Origin: Sporocytophaga myxococcoides
GTDB taxonomy: Bacteria > Bacteroidota > Bacteroidia > Cytophagales > Cytophagaceae
Assembly: GCF_000775915.1 (NCBI RefSeq)
Contig: NZ_BBLT01000001.1
Span: 372,001-436,000 of the forward strand
DNA length: 64,000 nt
Direction of reading: 5' to 3'
This document shows, piece by piece, positions 15,719-26,103 of this stretch. Under the pieces are notes generated by a model. The model had not been told where the DNA came from, searched no databases, and worked only from the letters and a program-made list of their open reading frames with translations. Position 1 is the stretch's first letter. Each line of letters begins with the position of its first letter. Position numbers and translations under genes: made by a program.

Positions 15719-17155
15719 TTACTGATAATATCGTTTATTCTCATCTTTTACAATTCCCCACAACTTCAGCAGCTTCATATTTAGCCAGGAATTCTCTGGT
15801 CTTTCAATATTGTACCATTCTAAAACAGTACAACGATTGTCTATTTTTATGAGTTGTTCAGATGATTCTGCAATTTGAATAATAGACTTCCTTTCACATT
15901 CATTTTGGTTAAATTTCGGTTCATCTGAATTCTCAAAAACAAATAACACCAATACTAATAGAGGAATATACCAGTATTTTTTCCTATTAGAGAAGTTGTT
16001 TAGAATAAAAATGGAGGTTTTGCCAAAGAAAAACATCAGGCCTAATGTTATCGGCATGATTGTGTCGTATCTCAGAATATTGGGACGATAGCTTCGGTAT
16101 CCTCCCAAAGGCAATAGTAGGATGTATATTAAAGCAAAAAGGCCGAACCATTTAAAAAGAGTCAATATCTTTTTGCCCTCTGTAGTATTGAGTGTATAGT
16201 GGATGATAATAGTGTTTATTATTAAAATCGCAAACAGAATAGGAAATCCTAATTTTTGTGTAAATGAGTAATATACTCCTTGTGGTAATCTTGAATACAA
16301 CTCAGATAATGGCATTTTAGAACTTATACTAAAGGAATTATATCTACCAAGGAATAATGAATAGATTGAGAAAATAGTTATCGGTATTGAGAAGAAGTAA
16401 TAATCATTAGGGATTTGCTGAATGGCATATTTCAGTTTTAAAAGGCAGTTTTTTATTTCTGATTTCGCTACATTTTTTGTGAGCTTGTGAAGGAACAGAA
16501 GTAATACAATTACTAAGGATATCCCAGGATTTAGAGGCCCGCTCAAGCTGGAGATCAATGCAAGAGGAGTCCATAAATATTTAATGTATTTATATCCTTT
16601 CATTTCAATAGAATAAAAGTACTTCATGAAAAGAGGCATAAAGTATATTATAACCAAGATGGTCGGAAGGGCATAAAAAAAGGTGTACGTAATTGACGGG
16701 TCAATAATTCCCATATAACTTCGATATCCATTGGCCTGAAATAATGGTGAAATTAAAACGGCTGCCAGTAAAAAATCAAATTTAAATATGCTTCCTGAGA
16801 TCGATATTGCCAGCAAAGCTATAAGTGTTATCTGAATCAATATTTTGGCTATAGCGCACGATAAGTAAGCACTATCAACAGGGGAAGCAAATTTCTGAAG
16901 AAATAATGGTATTGTATTAAAGAATTTATAAAAACTCCAGTGACAAAAAAATCTGTTTGGATTATGATAAGTAATACCTTCTTGGAAAACCTTAAAGCCA
17001 AATGGGCTGCTAAGTATAGGCTTTATTTCATCTGCTGGAATAATATGACTGGCCATATCACCGTCAAAAGGCATATGATAATGCTGTAAAAATGAATATC
17101 CTAAGTCAGCTAATAACAGGATTATAAGTAATACAAATACTATTTTTTTAATCAT
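15719..17155 (-). CDS. Polytopic membrane protein of unknown function
   Basis: A 478-residue integral membrane protein with about nine to eleven hydrophobic segments, starting with an N-terminal helix (IVFVLLIILLLADLGYSFL). A periplasm-like loop with DGDMASHIIP follows, and a soluble C-terminal tail of about 70 residues contains two cysteines. The first large loop containing aspartates after the first helix is reminiscent of GT-C-type glycosyltransferases, but no diagnostic motif is clear and I do not recognise the family. It stands alone, and its stop codon abuts the tandem duplication downstream. Confidence 0.75.
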   Translation of the reverse strand: MIKKIVFVLLIILLLADLGYSFLQHYHMPFDGDMASHIIPADEIKPILSSPFGFKVFQEGITYHNPNRFFCHWSFYKFFNTIPLFLQKFASPVDSAYLSCAIAKILIQITLIALLAISISGSIFKFDFLLAAVLISPLFQANGYRSYMGIIDPSITYTFFYALPTILVIIYFMPLFMKYFYSIEMKGYKYIKYLWTPLALISSLSGPLNPGISLVIVLLLFLHKLTKNVAKSEIKNCLLKLKYAIQQIPNDYYFFSIPITIFSIYSLFLGRYNSFSISSKMPLSELYSRLPQGVYYSFTQKLGFPILFAILIINTIIIHYTLNTTEGKKILTLFKWFGLFALIYILLLPLGGYRSYRPNILRYDTIMPITLGLMFFFGKTSIFILNNFSNRKKYWYIPLLVLVLFVFENSDEPKFNQNECERKSIIQIAESSEQLIKIDNRCTVLEWYNIERPENSWLNMKLLKLWGIVKDENKRYYQ

Positions 17156-17587
17156 TTGAGTTTTGATAATTAAATCCCAAAGGAATTTCGTTCTTGTGAT
17201 CCGGAATATTGTAATGATTAATTAAGATCTATAAGACCTTCCAATTTTAAAATTCCATGAAATTAAATAAAACTAATAGATGTGACAATGAATTATGAGA
17301 AATTGATAGGAGTTGATTTTGTAAAGCAATGATAGTTTTAAGACCAGTCCTGAAGGGCCTACCATATCATCATTGATTGATTTAAGCGAAGTTTTACTTG
17401 CCAATTTATAATTAAACGCATTTTTAAATTTATGCCGGAGTAGGCAGTTAATGAATTGATTATTAGGTGTAAACTTTTTGATTGAATGCAACAAAAGTTA
17501 CATTCAACTAAAAAGTTTTCCTTTATCTATGAAGAAATTTAGTTCAAGTAATTTTTAAACCAGTTAATCAATCAAACCACTAAAACT
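17156..17587. other. Intergenic region between divergent genes
   Basis: 432 bases that must hold the promoters of the membrane protein gene and the lipoprotein gene. A 73-codon reverse open frame inside it (17273-17494) has no recognisable features. I see no repeat or strong hairpin. Confidence 0.4.
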
Positions 17588-18343
17588 ATGAGAAAAACTT
17601 TTTTTATTAGAAACGCAAAGTCTGCTTGCATTCATTTATTGTGTGCAGGTCTATTATTTACTATTGGTTGTAAAAAGGCAGAGGATGAACCCAAAACAAA
17701 TAAGGAAGAGATTAATCCTCCTGCTGCCATAACCACCAAAGAGTCGTCAAGCGCAGGATTGATAAACGAATCTTCAGCCATTGAAGTAAAAGAAGTTATT
17801 CCTGCAGATAATTATCCTGGATTAAGAACAGCAGGAGCCGCTACCTACATTCATTTTGGCGACAGGACATCCTGCACCTGGAATCCCAATATCTGTAACA
17901 ATTCATTTGTTGTGTGGCCTGGCTATATTCAAAGTACAGGAGGAGACGATTGGGGATATGCATGGATGAGCAATGGACCAGGAACAGCCTTCCTTCCTCA
18001 TAATACAGGTGAACATTACCATATCGGAGGGTTATTTGATCCTGCTAATGAACCTAACCCTAAGGCCACTTCTATGTTTGGCAGTGACTGGTTTGCTTTT
18101 TATATGCAGAGAAGCGGAACAGGAAGAATCAATTTTGATTTAACTCAGATCAATGTGACTGGTGTTCCAATTACATTGTGGTTTAAAGCTGCAAATGGTG
18201 GCTGGTATTATTGGGCAAGCTTGCCGAAAGGAAGATGGAACTTACCAGGAGCAACCAATATCCAGGAGCTCCATATCAGAGCGGCTTCCGGACTGGCAAA
18301 CGACAAGTGGTCAATTGATGACATTCTTGTGAAAGCGCTTTAA
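17588..18343 (+). CDS. Secreted lipoprotein of unknown function
   Basis: A 251-residue protein with a lipoprotein signal peptide: hydrophobic stretch 14-27 and lipobox LLFTIG-C28-KK. A low-complexity acidic and serine-rich linker (about 30-75) follows. The folded part (about 80-251) is rich in Trp, Gly and Tyr (TYIHFGDRTSCTWNPNIC, GGDDWGYAWMSNGPG, NGGWYYWASLPKGRW) and ends KWSIDDILVKAL, like a beta-rich sandwich of the kind found in surface binding domains. No enzyme motif is visible. A clear terminator follows, so it is monocistronic. Confidence 0.78.
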   Translation: MRKTFFIRNAKSACIHLLCAGLLFTIGCKKAEDEPKTNKEEINPPAAITTKESSSAGLINESSAIEVKEVIPADNYPGLRTAGAATYIHFGDRTSCTWNPNICNNSFVVWPGYIQSTGGDDWGYAWMSNGPGTAFLPHNTGEHYHIGGLFDPANEPNPKATSMFGSDWFAFYMQRSGTGRINFDLTQINVTGVPITLWFKAANGGWYYWASLPKGRWNLPGATNIQELHIRAASGLANDKWSIDDILVKAL

Positions 18344-18364
18344 GATAAAATCAGGAATTTAAAA

Positions 18365-18402
18365 AAAACAGGACATTTACTGATGTATTTGTCCTGTTTT
18401 TA
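18365..18402 (+). terminator. Rho-independent terminator
   Basis: AAAACAGGACA (18365-18375) pairs with TGTCCTGTTTT (18390-18400), closing a 14-nt loop and ending in T. It is 21 nt after the lipoprotein stop codon. Confidence 0.88.
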
Positions 18403-18439
18403 ATAACTGCTATTTCTCGTTTTCACAGACCCGACTTCC

Positions 18440-18760
18440 CACTCGCCAGCCTGTGTCTGCACCGTAGCCGCCAACTTAAAGAATCTTTACTTTGTCATCT
18501 GAATTTGTGAAGCATCGACTCCCGGTCGGTGTCTGCAGTAGCCGGAATCTTTCGATCACTGCTTAACGAAAATATTCTCTGTAATCTGTGATAAAAGAAT
18601 ATCATTTATCGCCTTCCAAGTGATAAATAAAAAAAGGGACTCGGTATTATTTATTGCAACTCTTTTGGAAAGGTTCCGTCCGGTGCAGACACCGGCCGGG
18701 TAGGAGGAAAGGAGCAACAGTTTGCGCAACAGCAAGAGATAAAGGTGATTCAGTACTGGC
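18440..18760. repeat. Repeat cluster: family B copy, inverted B end and family A half copy
   Basis: The region 18403-18901 has no gene. A fragment with GTGTCTGCACCG lies at about 18450-18465, and a fuller family B copy at 18530-18620 (GGTGTCTGCAGTAGCCGGAATC, then the AATATTCTCTGTAATCTGTG core). A reversed end, TCCGTCCGGTGCAGACACCGG, lies at about 18676-18696, and a family A half copy (GGAGCAACAG-tttgcg-CAACAGCAAGAG) at 18710-18740. The B copy and the inverted end face each other, suggesting a composite element. Confidence 0.7.
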
Positions 18761-18901
18761 CAGGGAGAAGCAATTTAGTATAGATGCATACTATTAAAAC
18801 TTTCCATTCTTAAAATCTTCCAAAAGTAAGTAATAGATTTAACCTAAAAATTATGTGAATATAATCAGTAGGTAATTTAAGTTTGTTTGAGCTTTTCATA
18901 T

Positions 18902-20938
18902 TTAAATTGTATCAATAATTGGTAGATATATTCTGAATTCAGAGCCTTTTTCAAGTTCACTATTGACTTCTATTTTCCCATCTGAGTTTTCAACAATTCT
19001 TTTAACTAAATACAAACCAACCCCAGATCCGGGGATATGTGCGTGCAATCTCTTAAACATTCTAAAAATTTTATCCTTTTGGCTCATGTCAAATCCAATT
19101 CCATTGTCAGTTATTTTAAAAACTAAAAAATTATTCTCTCGATAAGTATTTAAATGAATGACAGGCCTGCGTTGCGGATGATGATACTGTATGGAATTAT
19201 TGATCAGATTGTATAAAATAGTCCGGAAATTCTGCCTGGAAAGGTAAACTTCTTTTTCCTTAAAGTCAGTGGTGAATATAGCATTGCTTTTTGCTAACTC
19301 CGCTTTATGATCTTCCATGTATTCGTTATAAATTTCGGAGACAGAAATGAGCTCTCGGTTATTATCAATATCTTTTTGAACTATGCTGATTTCTGTCAGG
19401 TCTTGAATTGTAATCTTCAACCGGTCAATAGATTCTTCCATCATTTTCAAAAGCTGAAGAACATCTATTGTAAATATATTTTTGGTTTCATCGTAAATAG
19501 TATGTAGAAGTCCTTCCATATTAGAGATAGGAGCTTTTAAATCATGAGAAGCGGTATATATAAAATTATCTAAATCATTATTTATTTTTTTTAATTCAAT
19601 ATTTGAGTGTATTAACTTTTCTTCGATTTGCTTACGTATGGTTATATCATCAACAATAGCAACTGCGTATTCAAAATTTCCTTTTTCATTCCAAACAATG
19701 GAACGGGTAAGTTTTCCCCAAAAAATTTCTCCATTTTTTTTAATGTATCTTTTTTCAATCTTATAATTAGGGATATCCTTTGCTTTGAGTTTTTGAAATA
19801 GTTCCAAATCGGCATTAATATCATCAGGATATGTAATATCTTCAAAAGATAAATTAATAAGCTCGTCTAGGGAATATCCCATCAATTCGCAATACTTTTG
19901 ATTCAGTAAAATGAACTTTCCATTTTCTGCAACATGGGCCATGCCTACTGCTGCTTGTTCAAACGTTGATTTAAACTGACGTTGACTATATGCCAATTCT
20001 TCTAAGGTTTTTTGTGCCATTATTTCCTGAGTGATGTCAGTATTGGTACCAAACCAATTTTCAATTTCTCCCTTTTTATTTTTTATTGGCACTACCCTTG
20101 TAAGAAAATGTTTATAATTACCTTCCTTTCCTTTCATCGGAAAAGTCATTTGAAAAGGTTGTCCGGTGGATATGGAATTTTGCCATTTCTCAATTACTAA
20201 CGGTAGGATCGAAGGATCATGCACTGATTGCCAACCCCAACCTTCCATTTCTTCCGGTGTTTTACCTGTGTATTCATACATTCTGCTGTTATACCATGAG
20301 ATTTCTCCCTCTTTGTTTGCAATCCATACAAGGTTAGGTATATTGTCTGCTAAGGTTCTAAGTTTTCCTTCACTTTTTTCCAACTCAATAGACCTTTTTG
20401 ATAACTGTTCATTCGCATTTATTAAATCAGCAGTTCTTTCAATTACCTTTTTTTCCAACTCTTCATTTATTTTGGATAATTGAACCTGGGCGATACGTAA
20501 CTGTTCCTCTTTTTGGTTTAATAATGCGATCTGTTCTTTTAGTTTTACATTTATCCCTCTGAATTCTTCTGCGTTAGGTATCAATATTATTTCAGGGGTG
20601 TACTTAAGTAAGGCAATTGCTGTTCCTATAGATGCCAATGCGGTAATTACTCTAAACAAGCTATCAAGACGGTAGTAAGGCTTCCATATGTTTATTACAT
20701 CCATAACATGTGTTGTTCCACACCCCAGAATAAAAATGGCAAATAGAATCAATAACCAGTAATACTTAAAATCCTTTCTGATTTTAACAATATATCCGAT
20801 ACTAAATGGGATGGTAAAATAGGCTATAGCGATGATGCTGTCACTGATCGCATTGGTCAAATAAATTTCTGGCTTCCAAAAATAACAATGCCCGTGAGGC
20901 ATAAAGTCAGATTCGAATAGCTTGCGTAATAATTCCAT
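18902..20938 (-). CDS. Ethylene-receptor-like (ETR1-type) PAS histidine kinase
   Basis: A 678-residue membrane histidine kinase. Residues 20-130 form three membrane helices closely resembling the ethylene-binding domain of plant ETR1 and cyanobacterial Slr1212: ISDSIIAIAYFTIP (31-44) and FILGCGTTHVMD (69-80). The ETR1 residues D25, Y32, I35, P36, C65 and H69 correspond to D33, Y40, I43, P44, C73 and H77, a constant offset of 8. C73 and H77 are the copper(I) ligands in ETR1. Then come a coiled coil (about 135-195), two PAS domains (about 195-310 and 325-440), a HisKA helix with phospho-acceptor H465 (TASHDLKAP) and an HATPase domain with GIGFD and GSGVGLYLV. No response regulator is adjacent on the same strand. 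Copper-dependent ethylene or small-molecule sensing is inferred. Confidence 0.9.
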   Translation of the reverse strand: MELLRKLFESDFMPHGHCYFWKPEIYLTNAISDSIIAIAYFTIPFSIGYIVKIRKDFKYYWLLILFAIFILGCGTTHVMDVINIWKPYYRLDSLFRVITALASIGTAIALLKYTPEIILIPNAEEFRGINVKLKEQIALLNQKEEQLRIAQVQLSKINEELEKKVIERTADLINANEQLSKRSIELEKSEGKLRTLADNIPNLVWIANKEGEISWYNSRMYEYTGKTPEEMEGWGWQSVHDPSILPLVIEKWQNSISTGQPFQMTFPMKGKEGNYKHFLTRVVPIKNKKGEIENWFGTNTDITQEIMAQKTLEELAYSQRQFKSTFEQAAVGMAHVAENGKFILLNQKYCELMGYSLDELINLSFEDITYPDDINADLELFQKLKAKDIPNYKIEKRYIKKNGEIFWGKLTRSIVWNEKGNFEYAVAIVDDITIRKQIEEKLIHSNIELKKINNDLDNFIYTASHDLKAPISNMEGLLHTIYDETKNIFTIDVLQLLKMMEESIDRLKITIQDLTEISIVQKDIDNNRELISVSEIYNEYMEDHKAELAKSNAIFTTDFKEKEVYLSRQNFRTILYNLINNSIQYHHPQRRPVIHLNTYRENNFLVFKITDNGIGFDMSQKDKIFRMFKRLHAHIPGSGVGLYLVKRIVENSDGKIEVNSELEKGSEFRIYLPIIDTI

Positions 20939-21062
20939 AGTATAAGAATAGAAATAATAAAAATGGTTTTTGATAACTTATTGGAAATGATAATTGTTAT
21001 CAAGAAGTGGAAACCAGTAAGTAAATCAAACAGGTTAAGGATTGTGTATCATTCTTTTCAAT

Positions 21063-22997
21063 ATGAGGGAAAGACTTGAAGAAAAATTAGTGAATGAAGC
21101 CGGTATTTTTTCGACAGTATTTGAATCGGTGGAGCAAGGAATTTTATTATTCAAGGTAATAAGAGATTCCTCTAATCAAATTATAGATTTTGAATATATC
21201 CTTGTAAACCGTTGGGCTGAGCTATTACTTGGCAATACACGAACTTACCTCATTGGGAAAAGACAGCTAGAAGAATATCCTTATCTGAAAGATGTAGGAG
21301 TTTTTGATTCGCAAGTAAAAGTAATAGAAACAGGCGAATCAATTAAAACAGATTTTTATTATGGATTTCAAGGTCTTAATAAATGGTATAAGAACGGAAT
21401 GATTAAAATAAGTGAAACTGAACTTATTGTTACCTTTGATGATATCACCAAACAAAAAGAGGCGGATATTGAATTAGAAAACCTTCAGTCAATAATTCTA
21501 CAATCACAGGCATTAGGTAAAATAGGCAGTTATGAATGGAATTTTGTGACCAGGAAATTAACCTTAAGTCCGGAAATGATTGAAATACTTTGTTCGGGCA
21601 CCATAAAAAATATAGATGCTATAACATTGGAAACTCATCCCTTTGAGGAATTCATTCATCCTGATGACAGGGAAAAAGCAGACCAGACAATTAAGAAAGC
21701 AATTTTTGACCATCAGCCTTACGATATTGAATATAAAATTTTATGTCCAGGCAATTTAATTAAATATGTTTGGTCGAGGGGAAAAGTATTTTATAACAAC
21801 CAGGGAAAGCCAATTAAAATAATAAGCACAGTGCTGGATATATCCGAATGGAAAAGAAGTAAACATGAAATCCAGAAAAAGGAAATCCTTTTGACTCTTG
21901 CTGAGGGAATGGCAAATCTTGGTAGTTATGAATTTGATATTGAAAATAAAAGCGCCATCTGGTCTGATCAATTATTCAGGATCTATGGTTACGAACCCAA
22001 TGAATTCGAACCTAAAGAGGACAATTTATTTATGATGGTTCATCCCGAAGATAAAGATTATATTAAAGAATTATTTACCGAGACAGTTTTTCATGAGGAC
22101 GAATTTGAATACGAATTTAAATTCATGCGGAAAGATTCTTCGCCAGGAGTAAGTTATGGAAAAGCAAGAGTAATTAGGAATGAAAATAATCAAATAATAA
22201 AAATCACGGGATTTGTTCAGGACATTACAGAAAAGGTTAAGATTCTTGAACAATTGTAGACTCTTAATTCCGAGCTTGAAAACCGTGTGAATGACAGAAC
22301 GAAAGAATTGTCCATTAGCATTGATAATTTGAAAATGTTGAATGCCTCGCTTGATAATTATGCCTATATCATTTCTCATGATCTTAAAGCTCCTCTTTCG
22401 GTAATTGAAGGATTAGTACCTTTTATTAAAGAAGATTGTCAGTCAAGACCTTTGGATGAGGAAGGGATGAAAATGTTAGATATGGTTGTCGGAAAGATTG
22501 AAGATATGAAAAGCATTATTGAAAATGTTTTGAAATCGGCAAAAAAGCAGAAGCAATTTGAAGAACCTATCAATCTTTTGAACCTTTGCCAGGATGTCCT
22601 AACTACATTAAATCCCCCGTCTCATTTTCATATTCATATTTCATATTCATTGCCTGTAGTTACTTATAACAAGTCCTCTCTGAAGCAGATTCTACAGAAT
22701 CTTATTGGGAATGCTATTAAATATATGGACAAAAATGACCCTGATATTAAGATAGGGTCCATTGAAACTGATACCTATTATCAAATATGTGTCCGTGATA
22801 ATGGTTCGGGTATTGCAGAAGAGAAGTTGCCAGTAATATTTGATAGGTTTGAAATAGCACATACCAAAGAGAATATAGAAAGTCACGGCCTTGGACTTTC
22901 AATAGTAAAACAACTTGTAGAGGCAAATGCTGGAAGAGTAGGGGTAGAAAGCGAATTAGGGAAGGGGAGTAATTTTTATTTTACTATACCCAAATAG
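21063..22997 (+). pseudogene. PAS sensor histidine kinase interrupted by an in-frame TAG
   Basis: One continuous frame from ATG 21063 to 22997 would encode a 644-residue kinase, but codon 399 (22257-22259) is TAG. Before it lie PAS-type modules (about 10-130, 140-270 and 280-395, with the motifs GQDIT-like VQDITEK and HPDDREK/HPEDKDY). After it the same frame continues with TLNSELENRVNDRTKEL, HisKA with H439 (IISHDLKAPLS) and HATPase with DNGSGIAEEKLP and HGLGLSIVKQL. The expected codon at the stop is CAG (QLQTLNSELE), a single C-to-T change. A start at GTG 22287 could make a soluble kinase core alone. A TTG at 21042 is an alternative first start. The gene diverges from the ethylene-receptor-like kinase gene, 124 nt away. 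Confidence 0.85.
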
Positions 22998-23064
22998 GTC
23001 CTATAAAAGTAATCTTGTTTATATTTCGAAAGCCAGTTGAAGTCAATAGGCTTCAACCAGAGGA

Positions 23065-23115
23065 AGAAAGGAGCAACAGTTTGAGCAACAGCAAGAGATA
23101 AATGTGACACAACAG
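23065..23115. repeat. Family A repeat, half copy
   Basis: GGAGCAACAGTTTGAGCAAC followed by AGCAAGAGATAAATGTGAC closely matches 18710-18760. Both copies have the same truncated form and lie beside kinase genes. Confidence 0.6.
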
Positions 23116-23171
23116 TATGGCACATTGCCGGCCACGAGCAAGACCAATCTAAATTTTCATTAGTGCTTTTG

Positions 23172-24434
23172 TTACTGCTGCTTCATTCCTTTTAGAATAA
23201 AACGTCTTCCGAAAACCGCCAACAGTACCAAAACTGCTAAACACACCAGTGCAATCGGACTTTTTTCAAATAAGGATATCACACTTACTATGATGGCTAT
23301 TATACAGCCTATAGTTCCCAATAAGCATAACCAATGGAAACGGACTTTGTCGTGATAGGCTATATAACATACTACCCCAAACGTGAATAGAAATATAAGA
23401 CTGGTTGCACTTACTAAATCGCTTAAAGAACCTAACATCGCCAAAGCGGCAGACAGAATTCCTATTGTTATTAAACCTATATATGGAATCTTGTTTTGAT
23501 TTTCCTTTGTAAAGGATTCGGGTAAATCGTTTTTCTTAGCTATGCTTTCAATTAATCTGCTGGTAGAGAATAAGGTGGCATTGATGGCAGATGCAGTAGA
23601 AAACGCAGCAGCTATAGTCATAACAACATAACCAAACTGACCTAGAGCTGCTTTACCTGCTACTGACAAGGCCACTTCTTTGTCTTTTATCATTATATCC
23701 GCTCCTACCAGCATTGTAGTACCCAGGGTAACTATGATATAAAGCAAAATTACAAATAGTACAGAGGAGAGCGTTGCCGATGGCAATGTTTTTTCAGGAT
23801 TTTCTATATCTTTATAATCATAGGTGATCAACTGAAATCCCTGGTAGGCAATAAAAATTGTCGCTGCACCTACTAATGAATCTCCAATTCCTTTTGGCTC
23901 GATACCCTTTGTCAGCATTTCAGTATTCCAGTGAAACAAGCCAATTACAGCAAGACCAACAAGTGAAATTACTTTGCCCCACACAATTATTACTTCTACT
24001 CCTGAAGAATCTTTTGCACCTCTTAAATTGACCAGTGTTAAAATGGCAACGATTCCTAATGATAATGTTTTAGTGAAAAGTGGTCCTTTTGATAATGAAT
24101 GTGAAACATAATGTCCAAAGGTAAATGCATAAACTGAAAGGGAAAGAATATAACCGAAGATTAATACCCAGGCCAGTCCTCCTGCAAATCCTTTTCTGTT
24201 TATTTCCCTTAAATAGGTGAAAGCTCCTCCGCCTTCTTTATATTTTATGGAAAGTTGACAATAGCTGTAGGCAGCAATGAATCCTATGATACCTGAAATA
24301 AAAAAACTAAACCATGCCCATTGACCTGCGGATTGAACTATCAATCCCAAAACAGAAAATATACCTCCTCCTACCATTCCGCCAACAGACATTGACCAGG
24401 TAGCATTAAAACCTATTTTCTTAGAATTTGCCAT
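23172..24434 (-). CDS. APC-family amino acid permease
   Basis: A 420-residue inner-membrane transporter with about twelve hydrophobic segments. The first helix has the APC signature (SMSVGGMVGGGIFSVLGLIVQSAG, about 15-38), where the GGGIF loop binds substrate in LeuT-fold transporters. The later FIAYQGFQLITYDYKDIENPEKTLP is the conserved TM6/loop motif of the superfamily. It probably imports or exchanges an amino acid or amine by proton symport. The 315-bp gap to the divergent short-chain dehydrogenase gene (24435-24749) holds both promoters and no other feature I can identify. Confidence 0.88.
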   Translation of the reverse strand: MANSKKIGFNATWSMSVGGMVGGGIFSVLGLIVQSAGQWAWFSFFISGIIGFIAAYSYCQLSIKYKEGGGAFTYLREINRKGFAGGLAWVLIFGYILSLSVYAFTFGHYVSHSLSKGPLFTKTLSLGIVAILTLVNLRGAKDSSGVEVIIVWGKVISLVGLAVIGLFHWNTEMLTKGIEPKGIGDSLVGAATIFIAYQGFQLITYDYKDIENPEKTLPSATLSSVLFVILLYIIVTLGTTMLVGADIMIKDKEVALSVAGKAALGQFGYVVMTIAAAFSTASAINATLFSTSRLIESIAKKNDLPESFTKENQNKIPYIGLITIGILSAALAMLGSLSDLVSATSLIFLFTFGVVCYIAYHDKVRFHWLCLLGTIGCIIAIIVSVISLFEKSPIALVCLAVLVLLAVFGRRFILKGMKQQ

Positions 24435-24749
24435 AATTATTTAAAACAATTTATAACAACAGGGCAAATGAAAAATTGTTGTATTATCTGCAGACATGCT
24501 AAAAAATAATAATGGGCTCAGAAGTTTTAGTATACAAACAAAAGCCTCTTTCCTTGAGGGTTTTTGCTGATCCATTTAATTGACTTATTTCCAACTCATA
24601 GTAAATATGAACTCAAGCAACATAAAGTTCATTACCATATGTTTTAAAAGAAATTACCTGGTAGATGTTCAATTCATTTACTGATTTCTAAAGTTGAACT
24701 GATAAAGTATATCGCATGTTTCTTATTGTAAGAGCTTTTGTGAGAAGAT

Positions 24750-25625
24750 ATGGGAAGACTTGAGAATAAGATAGCTATAGTTACGGGAGCGGGAACAGGA
24801 ATAGGAGAGGCTATAGCCAAAAGATTTGCGCAGGAAGGAGCGAAAGTAGTAGTATGTGGCTTTCCTGAAGATCCGGTAGATGATACAGTAAAATCTATAA
24901 AGGAAGAAGGTGGCGATGCGGTGGTTTTTAAAGGAGATATCTCTGAAGAAGCAAATGCAAGAGCATGTATCCAAACTGCTATAGATCATTTTGGAAAACT
25001 TGATATTCTGATCAATAATGCAGGAGTATTTCCAGAGATTAATGAATTAACAGATTATTCGAATGAAGCATTCAGTTATCTTGTCAAAAACAATATTGAA
25101 TCGGTATTCATGATGACCAAATATGCTTTGCCGGAGCTTCAGAAAAGTAAAGGAAACATTGTGTCTGCGGGTTCTGAAGCTGGTAAGATCGGAATAGCGG
25201 ATAATACTCCTTATGGTGGAACCAAAGCTTTTATCCATTCTTTCATGCGTGGTGTTGCTATCGAACAGGCGAGGTATGGTGTAAGAGCCAATTGTGTTTG
25301 TCCCGGACCTATAGATACTTCCTGGCTGAACACAAATGAAAGTCAGGCAACGGATGAAATGGTAGAAACCTTTGTAAATGCTACTGCAATAGGAAGAAAA
25401 GGAACACCTGAAGAAATTGCGAATGTATATTTGTTCCTTGCATCGGATGAAGCTTCTTACGTCACCGGAGCACTCTATTCAGTCGATGGTGGCGTGACCA
25501 TTACCAAAGGTGGGGTAGGAGTAAAGGCTGATAAGAGCATGAAAAAGGAACCAAAGGGACATATTAAACTGCAGCATCAGCAAGAAGGGGCGACATATAT
25601 TCGGGAACCTGCAGGGAAAAGATAA
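24750..25625 (+). CDS. Short-chain dehydrogenase/reductase (SDR)
   Basis: A 291-residue classical SDR oxidoreductase. Nucleotide-binding glycine motif TGAGTGIG (12-19), D63, NNAG (89-92) and catalytic S142, Y155 and K159 (YGGTK) are all in place. The product ends with an atypical basic tail of about 30 residues (KADKSMKKEPKGHIKLQHQQE) beyond the family's usual 250-260 length. The substrate is unknown; such enzymes reduce ketones or oxidise alcohols with NAD(P). The gene is single, with a hairpin terminator downstream. Confidence 0.92.
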   Translation: MGRLENKIAIVTGAGTGIGEAIAKRFAQEGAKVVVCGFPEDPVDDTVKSIKEEGGDAVVFKGDISEEANARACIQTAIDHFGKLDILINNAGVFPEINELTDYSNEAFSYLVKNNIESVFMMTKYALPELQKSKGNIVSAGSEAGKIGIADNTPYGGTKAFIHSFMRGVAIEQARYGVRANCVCPGPIDTSWLNTNESQATDEMVETFVNATAIGRKGTPEEIANVYLFLASDEASYVTGALYSVDGGVTITKGGVGVKADKSMKKEPKGHIKLQHQQEGATYIREPAGKR

Positions 25626-25654
25626 GAGCAGTTAAATTATGAACTTTAAAACAG

Positions 25655-25690
25655 AAGTCACTTCCTCATTGGTTGTGACTTTATTTATTT
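25655..25690 (+). terminator. Probable terminator after the SDR gene
   Basis: AAGTCAC (25655-25661) pairs with GTGACTT (25675-25681), followed by TATTTATTT. The stem is only 7 bp and the T tract is interrupted, so it is modest in strength. Confidence 0.55.
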
Positions 25691-26103
25691 CTAAAGTGAT
25701 TCTTTGGGCTTTTATTACTATTTAAAAATAAATATTTAAAGACATATCTATTTTCTTTTAACTGAATCAGAGGCCTGAACCTATTATGATTATAATTGAT
25801 ATGTGCGCTTTAAACGATGGTGCCAATCAGATCGAAAAAGTGATCATAATCGAAAACTCTGAAATTAAAGGAATATATTTGTTCTTTTATTAGGTTTGTT
25901 CGAATTAAATGCTGAGCTTGCGTGAGCATTTAAGTTATTGTGTTTTTCAGCTGCTCTGTATTAATCGTACCTCAGTTTTTCTCACCCTTTCTTAATTTAT
26001 AATCATTCTTTTCTAAGATCAAATTAGCAGAATAATTATTGCTACCTATGAAGTCAATTCATAAGACTATTCAGTGTTTTTTAATAATAATAAATATATA
26101 ACA
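25691..26103. other. Intergenic region and long leader of the cold-shock gene
   Basis: 413 bases without a gene. Around 25806-25836 (CGCTTTAAACGATGGTGCCAATCAGATC) is a degraded copy of the palindrome at 53221-53255. The last 60-100 bases are an AT-rich leader of the cold-shock gene; long 5' leaders are typical of csp genes. No specific cold-box motif can be assigned. Confidence 0.45.

Noticed and set aside
17273-17494. 73-codon reverse open frame in the gap before the lipoprotein gene
   Set aside because: No recognisable motif, poor start context and composition like the surrounding intergenic DNA.
22257-22259. TAG as a recoded amino acid (pyrrolysine-like)
   Set aside because: Other genes here end in TAG (the motif elements needed for pyrrolysine are not seen), and a simple CAG-to-TAG change fits the family sequence.
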